A stretch of DNA of 64,000 nucleotides from Actinomadura viridilutea (GCA_003001795.1 PVNI01000025.1:1-64000); one strand, 5' to 3'; shown: positions 1 through 9,208, counted from the first letter of the stretch. Translations and numbers: made by a program. The notes: generated from the sequence alone by a model not told the origin.

Positions 1-1
1 T

Positions 2-94
2 CTCCAGGACCGCGCCCGGCAGGCGATCGAACGCGGCCACGCCGACGACTCCTTCGCCAGCCTCTTCGAAGTGCTCAGCGCCCCGACCGACTGA
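2..94 (+). CDS. C-terminal end of an oxidoreductase-like protein (partial)
   Basis: Only the last 30 codons and the TGA stop are in the window. The tail contains an AIERGHADDSFASLFEVL stretch. It resembles the C-terminus of NAD(P)-dependent 6-phosphogluconate-dehydrogenase/imine-reductase-type proteins, which often end with a GHG-D-F-x-x-x-x-EVL pattern. The family assignment is from memory of that pattern and is weak. The open reading frame and stop are directly visible. Confidence 0.4.
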   Translation, partial: LQDRARQAIERGHADDSFASLFEVLSAPTD

Positions 95-250
95 CGCCTT
101 TCCCGGTGGCCCGGGGGCGTGGCGCTGCAACCCTGCCTGCTCACGGCGGAGTGTCGCCGGCGTCGACCTGTCGGTCCACTGGCCGCTCCATGGCGACTGC
201 GCGCACATGAGGACTCCCCGACAAAGATCTCTTGCTGCGAGAATGACGGC

Positions 251-1051
251 ATGAGCGCGCGTAAGCCGATCGAGTCGTGGCTGTCGGACATGGACGGCGT
301 CCTGGTGCACGAGGGGCAGCCCGTTCCGGGCGCCGACGAGTTCGTCCGGCGGTTGGAGGCCTCCGGCAAACGCTTCCTCATCCTGACCAACAACTCCATC
401 TACACCCGCCGGGACCTGGCGGCGCGGCTGGCCGCCATGGGGCTGCACGTGCCGGCCGAGTCGATCTGGACGTCGGCGCTGGCGACGGCGCGGTTCCTGG
501 ACACCCAGCGCCCGGAGGGGTCGGCGTACGTGATCGGGGAGGCGGGGCTGACCACGGCGCTGCACGAGGTCGGGTACGTGCTGACCGACCTGGACCCGGA
601 CTATGTGGTGCTGGGGGAGACCCGCACCTACAGCTTCTCCCAGATCACCAAGGCGATCCGGCTGATCGAGCGGGGCGCGCGCTTCATCGCCACCAACCCC
701 GATCCGATCGGGCCGTCGTTGGAGGGGGCGCTGCCGGCGTGCGGCGCGGTCGCCGCGATGATCACCGAGGCGACGGGGGTGAAGCCGTACTTCGTCGGCA
801 AGCCGAACCCGCTGATGATGCGCACGGCGCTGAACGTGGTCGGCGGACACAGCGAGACCACGGCGATGATCGGCGACCGGATGGACACCGACATCGTGGC
901 CGGCGTGGAGGCCGGGCTGGAGACGATCCTGGTGCTGACCGGGGTGACGCGCAAGGAGGAGGTGGATCGGTTCCCGTTCCGCCCCTCGCACGTGGTGTCG
1001 TCGATCGCCGACGTGATCGACATGATCGACGGCGGTGCCGCCTCCGACTGA
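251..1051 (+). CDS. HAD-IIA family hydrolase (NagD-like phosphatase)
   Basis: A 266-residue cytosolic phosphatase of the haloacid dehalogenase superfamily, subclass IIA (NagD/phosphoglycolate-phosphatase type). The nucleophile motif DMDGVLVH lies at residues 13-20, with Asp13 and Asp15 as nucleophile and acid/base. Motif II is LTNNS at about residues 47-51. The Mg-binding motif GDRMDTDI comes near residue 210. The length fits the family. An ATG at 251 was chosen because the nucleophile motif normally begins within about 15 residues of the N-terminus; the frame is open upstream to 119 but that extension is Arg-rich and non-conserved. The substrate cannot be told from sequence. It lies upstream of a YigZ gene, about 120 bp away. 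Confidence 0.85.
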   Translation: MSARKPIESWLSDMDGVLVHEGQPVPGADEFVRRLEASGKRFLILTNNSIYTRRDLAARLAAMGLHVPAESIWTSALATARFLDTQRPEGSAYVIGEAGLTTALHEVGYVLTDLDPDYVVLGETRTYSFSQITKAIRLIERGARFIATNPDPIGPSLEGALPACGAVAAMITEATGVKPYFVGKPNPLMMRTALNVVGGHSETTAMIGDRMDTDIVAGVEAGLETILVLTGVTRKEEVDRFPFRPSHVVSSIADVIDMIDGGAASD

Positions 1052-1171
1052 CCCGCACGGCGCGCCGACCGCAGTGCGCAAACACCGGCCGGGGGGCGTC
1101 CGCCCGCTTCGCTTCGGCCCCGTTCGGCGCGGTGCCGGCGGGTGCGGCGCCGCGTAGACTCGGGGCACACC

Positions 1172-1795
1172 ATGCGCACGATCAGGCAGTCGGGTCGACA
1201 CGAGCTGGAGATCCGCAAATCCCGCTTCATCTGCACGCTGGCCCGGGTGGAGACCGAGGCCGAGGCGGTGGCGTTCATCGCCGAGCACCGGCGGGCGCAC
1301 CGCGACGCCACGCACAACTGCACCGCCTACGTGGTCGGCGAGCACGGTGAGATCACCAAGAGCAGCGACGACGGCGAGCCGTCCGGGACGGCCGGCGTGC
1401 CGATGCTCGAGGTGCTGGTGCGGCGCGGCCTGACCGGGGTCGCGGCGGTGGTCACCCGGTACTTCGGCGGGGTGAAGCTGGGAGCGGGCGGCCTGGTGCG
1501 CGCCTACGCGCAGTCGGTGGCCGAGGCGATCGACGCGGTCGGCGTGGTGGAGCTGCGGCCGGTGGTCACCATGACGGTGTGCGCCGACCACGCGCTGGCG
1601 GGCCGGCTGCTGGGCGACCTGCACGCGCGGGGACACGAACCCGCCGACGTGCGCTACGGGCAGCTGGTGGAGGCGGACGTGCCGGTCGCGGTGACCGAGC
1701 TGGACGACTTCCAGGCGTGGGTGGCGCAGGTCAGCGGGGGCCGCGCTCAGCTGCGGCGCGGCGCCGAAGGCTTCCGCGAAGTCCCGGTCTCCTGA
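1172..1795 (+). CDS. YigZ/IMPACT family protein
   Basis: A 207-residue protein of the YigZ/IMPACT (UPF0029) family. The N-terminal domain carries the family hallmarks: a KSRFI start, DATHNCTAYVVG, then SSDDGEPSGTAG, and a TRYFGGVKLGAGGLVRAY segment. A smaller C-terminal domain of the DUF1949 type follows. The biochemical role of bacterial members is unsettled; they are implicated in nucleic-acid or translation-related regulation. The start is the ATG at 1172, which places the conserved KSRFI motif near residue 15; a GTG 30 bases upstream is possible. The gene appears monocistronic. Confidence 0.88.
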   Translation: MRTIRQSGRHELEIRKSRFICTLARVETEAEAVAFIAEHRRAHRDATHNCTAYVVGEHGEITKSSDDGEPSGTAGVPMLEVLVRRGLTGVAAVVTRYFGGVKLGAGGLVRAYAQSVAEAIDAVGVVELRPVVTMTVCADHALAGRLLGDLHARGHEPADVRYGQLVEADVPVAVTELDDFQAWVAQVSGGRAQLRRGAEGFREVPVS

Positions 1796-1932
1796 CCGGC
1801 GTTCCCGTCCCGACGAGGACACCCGGACGTGGCTCTGGTCACACTAGCCGGACGGTGTGGACGTGACCGGCGCGCCGATCGTCTCACAGGGCGAAGCCGT
1901 ACCGCGTCCCCGTTCCGAGTGAGGAGGCCCAT

Positions 1933-2292
1933 GTGACCGCCGCCGACACCCGCACCGCCATGCACGCCGAGGCCGACCTCGCCGCCGAGAGCACCGGGGA
2001 CGGCGCCGAGGGGAACGGCGGGGCCGTGCCGGCGGCCCGGGCGGTCGGCGCCTCCCGGCGCCGCGCGCCGGCGGTGCGGCTGGCCCGCAAGGCGGCGGTC
2101 GCCGTCGCCGGGGTGGCGCTGATCGTGGCCGGTGTGGCGATGCTGGTGCTGCCGGGCCCGGGGGTGGTGGCGATCCTCGCCGGACTGGGCCTGCTGGGCA
2201 CCGAGTTCCCGGCGGCGCGCCGCGTCAGCCAACGCGTCCACGGCCGCCTTCGCGCCGCCTGGCACACGATCCGCCGCCGCAAGAACGCCTGA
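1933..2292 (+). CDS. PGPGW-domain small membrane protein
   Basis: A 119-residue protein. Residues 1-45 are a hydrophilic, disordered-looking Ala/Gly/Glu-rich tail. Two hydrophobic segments follow around a LPGPGVVAI turn (about residues 71-79), which is the signature of the PGPGW putative transmembrane family. The C-terminus is basic (IRRRKNA), consistent with a cytoplasmic anchor. Function is unknown in this family. The GTG start at 1933 is preceded by a good ribosome binding site (GAGGAGG, 1921-1927). Confidence 0.75.
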   Translation: MTAADTRTAMHAEADLAAESTGDGAEGNGGAVPAARAVGASRRRAPAVRLARKAAVAVAGVALIVAGVAMLVLPGPGVVAILAGLGLLGTEFPAARRVSQRVHGRLRAAWHTIRRRKNA

Positions 2293-2316
2293 CCCGCCGA
2301 CCGGCGCCCGTCCGCG

Positions 2317-2982
2317 TCAGCTGAGCCAGCCGGGGCGGATCAGACCGCTCTCGTAGGCCAGCACGACCAGCTGCGCCCGGTCGCGGGCGCCCAGCTTGGC
2401 CAGGATGCGGCTGACATGGGTCTTGGCGGTGGCGGGGCTGAGCACCAGCCGCTCGGCGATCTCCTCGTTCGACAGCCCCGCGGCGACCAGCTCCAGCACC
2501 TCGCGCTCACGGTCGGTGAGCAGGTTCAGCTCGACGGCGGGCGGAGGCTCGGTGATCCGGGCGGCGAACTCGGCGATCAACCGGCGGGTCACCGCGGGCG
2601 CCAGCAGCGCGTCCCCCCGCGCCACCACCCGCACACCGTGGATCAGCTCGGGCGGCTCGGTGTCCTTGACCAGAAAACCGCTCGCCCCCGCCTTGATCGC
2701 GCCGTAGACGTAGTCGTCCAGGTCGAACGTCGTCAAGATCACCACTTTGACGTCCGACAGGTTCGGGTCGGACACGATCCGCTTGGTGGCCTCCAGACCG
2801 TCCAGGACGGGCATGCGGATGTCCATCAGCACCACGCGGGGACGCAGCCGGGCGGCCAGGTCGACGGCGGTCCGCCCGTCCCCGGCCTCCCCGACGATCT
2901 CGATGTCGTCCTCGCCTTCCAGGATCGAACGGAACCCGGCCCGCACCAGCGTCTGGTCGTCGGCCAGCAGCACGCGAATCAC
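2317..2982 (-). CDS. NarL/LuxR-type response regulator
   Basis: A 221-residue two-component response regulator. The receiver domain spans residues 1-120, with acidic pocket DD at 8-9, phospho-acceptor Asp54 in the LMDIRMP motif, and a conserved Lys near 105. The C-terminal GerE/LuxR HTH domain (about 150-215) contains SNEEIAERL and ATAKTHVSRILAKL. The closest partner is the sensor kinase gene 286 bp away, divergently transcribed. That kinase also has its own downstream regulator, so pairing is uncertain. Target genes cannot be inferred. Confidence 0.9.
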   Translation of the reverse strand: MIRVLLADDQTLVRAGFRSILEGEDDIEIVGEAGDGRTAVDLAARLRPRVVLMDIRMPVLDGLEATKRIVSDPNLSDVKVVILTTFDLDDYVYGAIKAGASGFLVKDTEPPELIHGVRVVARGDALLAPAVTRRLIAEFAARITEPPPAVELNLLTDREREVLELVAAGLSNEEIAERLVLSPATAKTHVSRILAKLGARDRAQLVVLAYESGLIRPGWLS

Positions 2983-3268
2983 GTGAACTCCTTCACATCA
3001 CCGCCCGAAGACGGAGTCGGCACGGCGGGCGCCGCCGGCCGCGCCGGGGCGATCACGGCGACGGCAGCGCACAGACACGCCCACGTTGCCGGCGCCTCCC
3101 CGCACCCAGCCGGGGGAATGCACGGCACAACCGTAGTTCAGCACCGCCCCCAGCGTGATCGTTCCGCACCGCGCACGCCCCCGGGGCGCGCGCAACGCCG
3201 GGGGAGAGGGCAAGACGGTTGACTTTCGTCAGTATCCCCGCACATCACCGGCTTGTAGCGTGAAGGGG

Positions 3269-5065
3269 ATGAACGACCCGACGTCCCCGGCCATGCCACG
3301 GCCCGGCCCCGTCGCCCCCACCGCATCCCCGACGCCGGCGCCCAAGACCGACACGGCAGGGGAGACGCGGCACCGACCCCGCCCCGCACGACCCACACGA
3401 CCGGCGTGGCGGCAGACGGCGGCCCGACTCCTGGCGCGGCCGTCGCGACGCGCGGCATGGCTGGACGCCCTCATGGGAGCGGCCCTCGCATACCCGGTGA
3501 TCGTCGGCAACCTCGTCCCCCCGAGCGTCGACCACCCCCATTGGTGGTCGGAGGCCGCCGGGCTGGCCGCCCTGGCCGCCGCCGTCGCGATCAGCCGCGC
3601 CCTGCCGCTGACGGCACTGGTCACCGCGCTCGCGCTCACCGCCGTCCACGGCAACTTCGCCTTCGCCGTCCCCGTCCTGGCCTACCTGACCGGGCTGCGC
3701 CGCGCCCACGCCCGCCCGGTCCTCTGGGGATTCGCCGGCATCGCCGCCGCCGGCGCCGCCCTCAACCTGGCCCGCGGCATCGACGTCACCGTCTGGTTCC
3801 CGCTGACGATCTGGCTGGTCCTGCTGGGCGTCCTGCCGTGGCTTGTCGGCCGCTACTGGCGCCAATACCGCCAACTCGTGCACGCCGGATGGGAACGCGC
3901 CGAACAACTGGAACGCGAGCAACGCATCGTCGCCGAACGCGAACGGCTCCGCGAACGCGCCCGCATCGCCCAGGACATGCACGACTCCCTCGGCCACGAA
4001 CTGGCCCTGCTGGCGCTGCGCGCCGGCGCCCTGCAGGTCGCGCCCGGCCTCGACGAACGCCACCGCGCCGCCGCCGCCGAACTGCGCGCCGGCGCGGCCG
4101 AGGCCACCGAACGCCTCCGCCAGATCATCGGCGTCCTCCGCGAGGACACCACGCCCGGCGCCGCACCGGGAGACGACCCGCCCGTCCCCGACGCACCGAT
4201 CGACCGCGCCGCGGCGGAACTGGCCGACCGCGCCCGCGCCTCAGGCATGTCCGTCGATCTCGTCCACGACCCGCCCCCGACCGCCGACACGGCAGGGAAG
4301 ACCGCCGAGGATCTGCCGCCGATGGTGCGCCTGGCCGCATACCGCGTGGTGCAGGAAGCCCTCACCAACGCCGCCAAACACGCCCCCGGCGCACCGGTGC
4401 GCATCCAGGTGCGCCACCACCCGGCGGGCGTCACCGTCACCGTGACCAACCAGGCACCGCCCACCGACACGCCGCACCCCCTGCCGACAGGCGGCGGGCA
4501 CGGACTGACCGGCCTGACCGAACGGGTCCGCCTCGCCGGCGGCGTCCTGCACGCCGGCCCCACCCCCGACGGCGGATTCAAGGTGACCGCCGACCTGCCC
4601 GCCACCCCCACACCCCCGACGCACACCGCGACCGACCCGACGACCGCCACCGAGACCGAGTCGGCGCGCCGCCTGGCCGGCCAGCGTCGGCGCCTGCGGC
4701 AGAGCCTCGTCCACGCCATCGCCGTGCCGTCCGCGCTCCTGGCGGCCCTGTCGACCGTGATGGTCGGCTACTACGTCTACCGCACCCTCAACTCGGTCCT
4801 GCCGCCCTCCGACTTCGCCGCCCTGCGCATCGGCGACGACCAAGCCCGCACAGCGCGGAAACTGCCCGGCGAAGAACTCCTCAACGCCGGCGCCTACCTC
4901 GCCCGCTACCCCGAGCCGCCAGGCGCGGACTGCCGCTACTACCGGCCCGACGCCAACCTCCTCGGCCTGCACACCGTGTACCGCCTGTGCTTCACCGACG
5001 GACGCCTGTCGTCCAAGAACATCCTGCACACCCCCGCCCGCCCCGACCCGCCCGACCAACCCTGA
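3269..5065 (+). CDS. Sensor histidine kinase (HisKA_3) with extra C-terminal membrane domain
   Basis: A 598-residue sensor kinase of the NarX/DesK class. A Pro-rich N-terminal tail precedes about five hydrophobic membrane segments (residues ~65-190). A linker leads to the HisKA_3 dimerisation helix with phospho-acceptor His238 in a DMHDSLGHE motif. The HATPase_c domain shows the N box NAAKHAPG (Asn367) and G box GGGHGLTGL near 409. About 125 further residues follow the ATPase fold: a strongly hydrophobic segment at ~482-505, then a short soluble region with two cysteines. That extension is not standard for the family. The ATG at 3269 follows GAAGGGG; the frame is open upstream but non-conserved. 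It is cotranscribed with the regulator at 5172. Confidence 0.88.
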   Translation: MNDPTSPAMPRPGPVAPTASPTPAPKTDTAGETRHRPRPARPTRPAWRQTAARLLARPSRRAAWLDALMGAALAYPVIVGNLVPPSVDHPHWWSEAAGLAALAAAVAISRALPLTALVTALALTAVHGNFAFAVPVLAYLTGLRRAHARPVLWGFAGIAAAGAALNLARGIDVTVWFPLTIWLVLLGVLPWLVGRYWRQYRQLVHAGWERAEQLEREQRIVAERERLRERARIAQDMHDSLGHELALLALRAGALQVAPGLDERHRAAAAELRAGAAEATERLRQIIGVLREDTTPGAAPGDDPPVPDAPIDRAAAELADRARASGMSVDLVHDPPPTADTAGKTAEDLPPMVRLAAYRVVQEALTNAAKHAPGAPVRIQVRHHPAGVTVTVTNQAPPTDTPHPLPTGGGHGLTGLTERVRLAGGVLHAGPTPDGGFKVTADLPATPTPPTHTATDPTTATETESARRLAGQRRRLRQSLVHAIAVPSALLAALSTVMVGYYVYRTLNSVLPPSDFAALRIGDDQARTARKLPGEELLNAGAYLARYPEPPGADCRYYRPDANLLGLHTVYRLCFTDGRLSSKNILHTPARPDPPDQP

Positions 5066-5171
5066 CCGCACCAGCACGGCAGACCGCACGATGCCACGCG
5101 ACCACCGCACCACCGACGCCACGACGACCGGCGCCCCGCGACACCAGCCCACCGCCCGGGAAGGACACCAG

Positions 5172-5846
5172 GTGATCCGCGTACTGCTCGCCGACGACGA
5201 GGTGATGATCCGCGCCGGGGTGCGGGCCATCCTCACCGCCGACCCCGCCACCGACCCCGCCATCGAGGTCGTCGCCGAAGCCGGCGACGGACGCGAAGCG
5301 ATCGAACTGACCCGCAGCCACCGCCCCGACGTCGCCCTCCTGGACATCCGCATGCCCCGCCTCGACGGCCTCGCCGCGGCCGCCGAGCTGCGCCGCGCCG
5401 CACCCGACACCGCCGTGGTGATCCTCACGACGTTCGGGGAGGACGAGTACATCGCCCGCGCCCTGGCCGACGGAGCCAACGGCTTCCTCCTCAAATCCGG
5501 CGACCCGCACGAACTGATCGCCGGGGTGCGGGCCGTCGCCGCCGGAGCCGCCTACCTGTCACCGCAGGTCGCCCACCGCGTCATCACCGAAATGCGCAGC
5601 AACCGCATCGGCCACGGCGCCCACGCCCGCCGCCGCGTCGACACCCTCACCCCCCGGGAACGGCAAGTGCTGACACTGGTCGGCGCAGGCCTGTCCAACG
5701 CCGAAATCGCCTCCCGCCTCAACGTCGTGGAAGGCACCGTCAAGGCGTACGTCAGCGCCATCCTGACCCGCCTGCAGGTCCGCAACCGCGTCCAGGCCGC
5801 CATCCTCGCCTACGAAGCCGGACTCCTCGACGGCACCACCCCCTGA
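5172..5846 (+). CDS. NarL/LuxR-type response regulator, partner of the upstream kinase
   Basis: A 224-residue response regulator. The receiver domain carries DD at 8-9, phospho-acceptor Asp58 in LLDIRMP and a conserved Lys in the LLKSG motif. The C-terminal LuxR-type HTH contains SNAEIASRL and a recognition helix near VKAYVSAIL. The receiver has a short insertion (DPATDPA) near residue 25. The GTG start at 5172 follows AAGGACA and matches the homologous MIRVLLADD start; an in-frame ATG at 5091 would add an unconserved tail. The kinase stop is 106 bases upstream, so the two form a two-component operon. Confidence 0.9.
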   Translation: MIRVLLADDEVMIRAGVRAILTADPATDPAIEVVAEAGDGREAIELTRSHRPDVALLDIRMPRLDGLAAAAELRRAAPDTAVVILTTFGEDEYIARALADGANGFLLKSGDPHELIAGVRAVAAGAAYLSPQVAHRVITEMRSNRIGHGAHARRRVDTLTPRERQVLTLVGAGLSNAEIASRLNVVEGTVKAYVSAILTRLQVRNRVQAAILAYEAGLLDGTTP

Positions 5847-5874
5847 CCCCGCCCCAGCCCCCCGCACAGCACAA

Positions 5875-5905
5875 GGGCCGTCCCCGCCCGTCGCGAGAAC
5901 GGCCC
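5875..5905 (+). terminator. Stem-loop downstream of two-component operon
   Basis: GGGCCGT (5875-5881) pairs with ACGGCCC (5899-5905) around a 17-base loop, between two convergent genes. There is no T-run, as is usual for high-GC actinobacteria. It could serve both the response regulator and the PAP2 gene. Confidence 0.5.
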
Positions 5906-5965
5906 CGCACACCTCAAAGATCACCTGCCGTGCACCGCCCCACCCCGCGGACGGCGCGGCGGCCG

Positions 5966-6688
5966 TCAGCGCGGCGGCTCGACGCGGCGACCGCCCGCCG
6001 CCATCACGTCCGGCAGCGTCGGCGCCGCACCCGGATCACCGACCGGACCGCCCGGCGTCCCCGCCGCCTGCCCGGCCGCCCGCGTAGGGACCCCGGCGCC
6101 CAACAGCACCGCACCCGCCGCCACGCCCCGCAGCGCCGTCACCACCGGCGCCACCAGCCGCACCAACAGCAACGCCACCAGCGGCGCCACCACGACCCCC
6201 AGCACGAACCCCGCGGCCACGTCATGCGGGTAGTGCACCCCCACGAACACCCGCGAGAACGCCATCAGCGCCGCCAACGGCAGCACCACACCCGCCATCG
6301 ACCGCCACGCCACCACGATCACCGCGGCCGACGCCGCCGCGATCGTGGCGTGATTGCTGGGGAACGACCAGTCGCCCGGCGCCGGGCACGCCACGATGTT
6401 CATCGCCCCCGCCACCGCCCGGCAGGGCCGCTCCTCCCGCAGCGCGCTCTTGGACACCTCGCTGACCAGATAGGCCGCCACCACCGCCACCGGCGCCAGC
6501 AGCGCCAGACCCATCGCCCGGGCGTCGCCGGCACGGGCCCGCCACCAGCCCACCACGAACAACACGGCGAACACCAACAGGCCCGCGTCCGTGCCGATCT
6601 CGGCGAACGTGTGCACCCACGACGGCGTCCCATGGGCGAATTCCGTGATCTCGCGGTACAGGTCGGCGCTGAACTCAGGCGCGCGCAT
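5966..6688 (-). CDS. PAP2-family membrane phosphatase (undecaprenyl-diphosphatase-like)
   Basis: About 240 residues with several membrane helices and the three PAP2 signature motifs: KSALREERP (residues 80-88), PSNH (110-113) and SRVFVGVHYPHD (145-156), whose two His residues form the catalytic pair. Such enzymes dephosphorylate lipid pyrophosphates. By analogy with BcrC/YbjG this one may recycle undecaprenyl diphosphate on the outer face of the membrane. The start is taken at ATG 6688; a GTG at 6724 would add 12 residues. A DedA gene lies 128 bases upstream on the same strand. The Ala/Gly-rich C-terminal tail is dispensable-looking. Confidence 0.85.
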   Translation of the reverse strand: MRAPEFSADLYREITEFAHGTPSWVHTFAEIGTDAGLLVFAVLFVVGWWRARAGDARAMGLALLAPVAVVAAYLVSEVSKSALREERPCRAVAGAMNIVACPAPGDWSFPSNHATIAAASAAVIVVAWRSMAGVVLPLAALMAFSRVFVGVHYPHDVAAGFVLGVVVAPLVALLLVRLVAPVVTALRGVAAGAVLLGAGVPTRAAGQAAGTPGGPVGDPGAAPTLPDVMAAGGRRVEPPR

Positions 6689-6816
6689 GTTCTCCCTCAC
6701 GCTTGGAAGCGGCTTGTGTGACACCCCACGTCGAATGACGATCCTGCACCACTCTGCGGAAGTTCACCCGACGTTCATGATTATGTCGAAACATCCACCC
6801 GAAGCAGCCTTGTCGA

Positions 6817-7527
6817 TCAAGGATGTGCTTCGCGCCTCGCGGCCCCCTCCGGCACCTCCGCAGCCCGGGCCGCCACGCCGCCGGCGGCATCCTCGACCGG
6901 CCCGACGGCGGCCTCGCGGAGACCGCGACGCCTCCGCAGGCACCGCGCCGCCTCCGCCACGACGGTGACCGCCACCGCCAACCCCAGCCCCATCGCCACA
7001 CCGCGCACCGGGTCGTCCTCGAACACCGCGCCGCCCACCAACCCCAGCAGCGTGCCGTACACCGCCCAGCTCACCGCCGCCACCCCCGCGAACAGCGAAA
7101 ACAACCGCGCCGGAAAACGCACCGACCCCATCGTCATCGTCACCGCCGTGCGCCCGCCCGGCACGTACCGCGCCACCACGAGGATCAACCCGCCCCGCTC
7201 CGCCAACACCCCACGCGCCCACCCCAGCGCCCTGCGCCGCCGCGACCTCGCCGGCATCCGCCCCACCAACCGCCCGCCCCACACCCGCCCCACCAGGTAC
7301 GACACGTGGTCACCCGCGAACGCGCCCAGCGCCGCCGCCAGCATGACCGCCGCCGGGTCCACCTCGCCCGACGCCGCGAACACCCCCGCCGTGATCACCA
7401 TGCTTTCGCTCGGCACCGCCGGGAAGAACCCGTCGATCATCGCCACCGCGAGCAGCGCCGCATAGAACCACGGCGACGTCACCGCAGCGTGCAGCACCTG
7501 CTCCACCAGGTCCGTCACACCGTCCAT
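6817..7527 (-). CDS. DedA family membrane protein
   Basis: A 236-residue integral membrane protein of the DedA/VTT family. It has the family's re-entrant hairpin region (IDGFFPAVPSES near residue 30) and the conserved Gly/Arg segment VARYVPGGRTAVTMTMG near 118-134. Several DedA proteins are undecaprenyl-phosphate flippases; its position upstream of a PAP2 phosphatase fits a shared role in C55 carrier recycling, which is inference. The C-terminal ~50 residues are charged and probably cytoplasmic. The start is the ATG at 7527; the frame is open to 7830 but the upstream part lacks conservation. Confidence 0.85.
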   Translation of the reverse strand: MDGVTDLVEQVLHAAVTSPWFYAALLAVAMIDGFFPAVPSESMVITAGVFAASGEVDPAAVMLAAALGAFAGDHVSYLVGRVWGGRLVGRMPARSRRRRALGWARGVLAERGGLILVVARYVPGGRTAVTMTMGSVRFPARLFSLFAGVAAVSWAVYGTLLGLVGGAVFEDDPVRGVAMGLGLAVAVTVVAEAARCLRRRRGLREAAVGPVEDAAGGVAARAAEVPEGAARREAHP

Positions 7528-7653
7528 GCGGCCCGACGCTATGAAGCGATCAGCTGCGGCGACATTGGACGAACGCCCGCCATCACCCCCACCTTCGTCA
7601 AGGGGAGTCCCCACCCCGCAGACAGTGGCCGACGGGATCTCCACCGCACAGGA

Positions 7654-7667
7654 CGGTGGCGCCACCG
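7654..7667. repeat. Perfect 14-bp palindrome CGGTGGC/GCCACCG
   Basis: CGGTGGC at 7654-7660 is followed directly by its inverse complement GCCACCG at 7661-7667, about 127 bases upstream of the dedA start. It could be a protein-binding site; in GC-rich DNA such palindromes also occur by chance. Confidence 0.35.
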
Positions 7668-7901
7668 CACTCACCGGCGACGCCCCGTGAGCGCCCCTCG
7701 AACGATCAGCAGGACCGACGAATGGGGCCACCGCGCCGCACCAGGGGAGTGGAAGACCCGTCCGCTCACACGACGGGCCGTCACGCTGACCGGCCACTGC
7801 CCGAGACCCCGCCTCACTGTCCCCGGGCACCCGAGCATCACGCCGTCAGGTCGTGACCGCCGCCTCGTCGTCGACTCGGATCTTCAGCCGTCCTGTCCTA
7901 C

Positions 7902-7926
7902 GCCTGCCTTGACGCCTCAGGCAGGC
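7902..7926 (-). terminator. Hairpin downstream of the recombinase gene
   Basis: GCCTGCC (7902-7908) pairs with GGCAGGC (7920-7926) around an 11-base loop, 14 bases beyond the recombinase stop codon on the minus strand. No T-run. Confidence 0.5.
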
Positions 7927-7939
7927 GGGGGAGGGGGGA

Positions 7940-9016
7940 TCACCGCTCCTGGTCGACGGGACGCCGATCGAGCCGGGCCAGCAGCGGATGCACCCGCATC
8001 GCCGCCTCCAGCTCCCCGGGCAGCTCGTCACGGTAACGCCCCAGCGTCGACAGGTCCGCATGGCCCAGCACACGCCGCACCGCGTCCATGTCGGTCGCGG
8101 CCGCCAGCAGATGCGTCGCCGTGGTGTGCCGCAACCCGTGCGGCGTGACGGCACGGCGCCGCTCCGGATCCACCCGCGCCGCCACCCGGTCGATCACGGC
8201 CTGCACGTCGCCCCGCGCCAGACGCCGCCCCCGCCACGACAACAGCAGCGCCTTGGGCTCGCGACCGCGGTCCAGCAGCGGACGCCCCTCGGTCAGATAC
8301 GCGTCCAAGACCTCGGCCACCGGACGCGGCAACGGCACGTCCCGGGTGCGGCCGCCCTTGCCGAACACCCGCCAGTACCGCACCCCGTCGTTGACGAAGA
8401 AGTCGTCCACATCCGCGCGGACCAGCTCCGACACCCGCGGCCCCACCGCCGCCAGCAGCAGCACGATCAGCCCGTCCCGCAACTGCACCCGCTGGTCACG
8501 GCGCCGCCCCGGCTCGGCGGGCTCCTCGGCCAGCCGCCGCGCCGCCCCCAGCAGCCCTTCGGCCTGCTCGGCGGTGAGCGCGCGCCGCTCGGCGCGCAGC
8601 CCGCCCCGCTGCCGCGGACGCACCGTCGCCGCCGACATCGGGTCCAGATGCACCCACCCGGCGAGCACGGCGTGACGGAACAACGCCGCCACCGACCGGC
8701 GGAACCGCGCCTGCGACGCCGCGCTCTGCGTCGGGGCCGCACCCGCCCGGCGGCCCTCGTCGGGGGAGGGGGAGGAGCGGCGGCGCCCATCGGGCTTGCG
8801 CGCGAACGCAAGGAGCACCTGATCGATGTCCTCGCCGGTCAGGTCGTCCAGCACCCGCTCCGGCCCGGCCAGCTCGGCGAAAGTGTGCACGTCGCGCACG
8901 TACACCTCGGCGCTGCCGGGCGCCAACGCGCCGGTGACCGCCTTGGCGCGGACCATCTCGGCGTACCGGTCGACGGCCTCGGCGACGGTGACACGCTCGA
9001 CATCACGGGGACGCAC
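7940..9016 (-). CDS. Tyrosine recombinase / site-specific integrase
   Basis: A 358-residue phage-integrase-family recombinase. The N-terminal SAM-like/core-binding domain spans residues ~10-140 and includes a charged insertion near 75-100. The catalytic domain carries all active-site residues: Arg194 (VGPRVSEL), Lys220 (FGKGGRTRD), His293 and Arg296 (PHGLRHT), His319 (LGHAD) and nucleophile Tyr328 (STLGRY). It is therefore likely active. The GTG start at 9016 is chosen over a TTG at 9073; both are in frame and neither has a strong ribosome site. There is no adjacent tRNA, so any attachment site is elsewhere. It may be a chromosomal Xer-like or orphan integrase. Confidence 0.85.
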   Translation of the reverse strand: MRPRDVERVTVAEAVDRYAEMVRAKAVTGALAPGSAEVYVRDVHTFAELAGPERVLDDLTGEDIDQVLLAFARKPDGRRRSSPSPDEGRRAGAAPTQSAASQARFRRSVAALFRHAVLAGWVHLDPMSAATVRPRQRGGLRAERRALTAEQAEGLLGAARRLAEEPAEPGRRRDQRVQLRDGLIVLLLAAVGPRVSELVRADVDDFFVNDGVRYWRVFGKGGRTRDVPLPRPVAEVLDAYLTEGRPLLDRGREPKALLLSWRGRRLARGDVQAVIDRVAARVDPERRRAVTPHGLRHTTATHLLAAATDMDAVRRVLGHADLSTLGRYRDELPGELEAAMRVHPLLARLDRRPVDQER

Positions 9017-9208
9017 ATCCCGGCACGGTACCGCCCGCCACGGACAGAACCCCACCACCCGCAAACACGACAAAACGCCACAAACAACACAGAAGTAGGA
9101 TTCTGTTCGGTTTGATCATCCTGTCGGACCCGGATGCCATCATGGACGCCCGCGCCGCGGCCCACCGCCCGGTGGCGCCGCTCACGGACCCGGGGGAGGT
9201 GCGGCGTG

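Larger units (their letters stand above)
7528..7939. other. Gene-free interval between dedA and the recombinase
   Basis: No convincing coding sequence on either strand. It holds a perfect 14-bp palindrome (7654-7667), a GGGGAGTCCCC element near 7600 and the recombinase terminator hairpin (7902-7926). Confidence 0.6.

Noticed and set aside
7940-9208. Integrated element bounded by the tyrosine recombinase with an attachment site
   Set aside because: No tRNA gene or direct-repeat attachment pair was seen nearby; the short ACAGAA/TTCTGT inverted repeat at 9089-9106 is not sufficient evidence.
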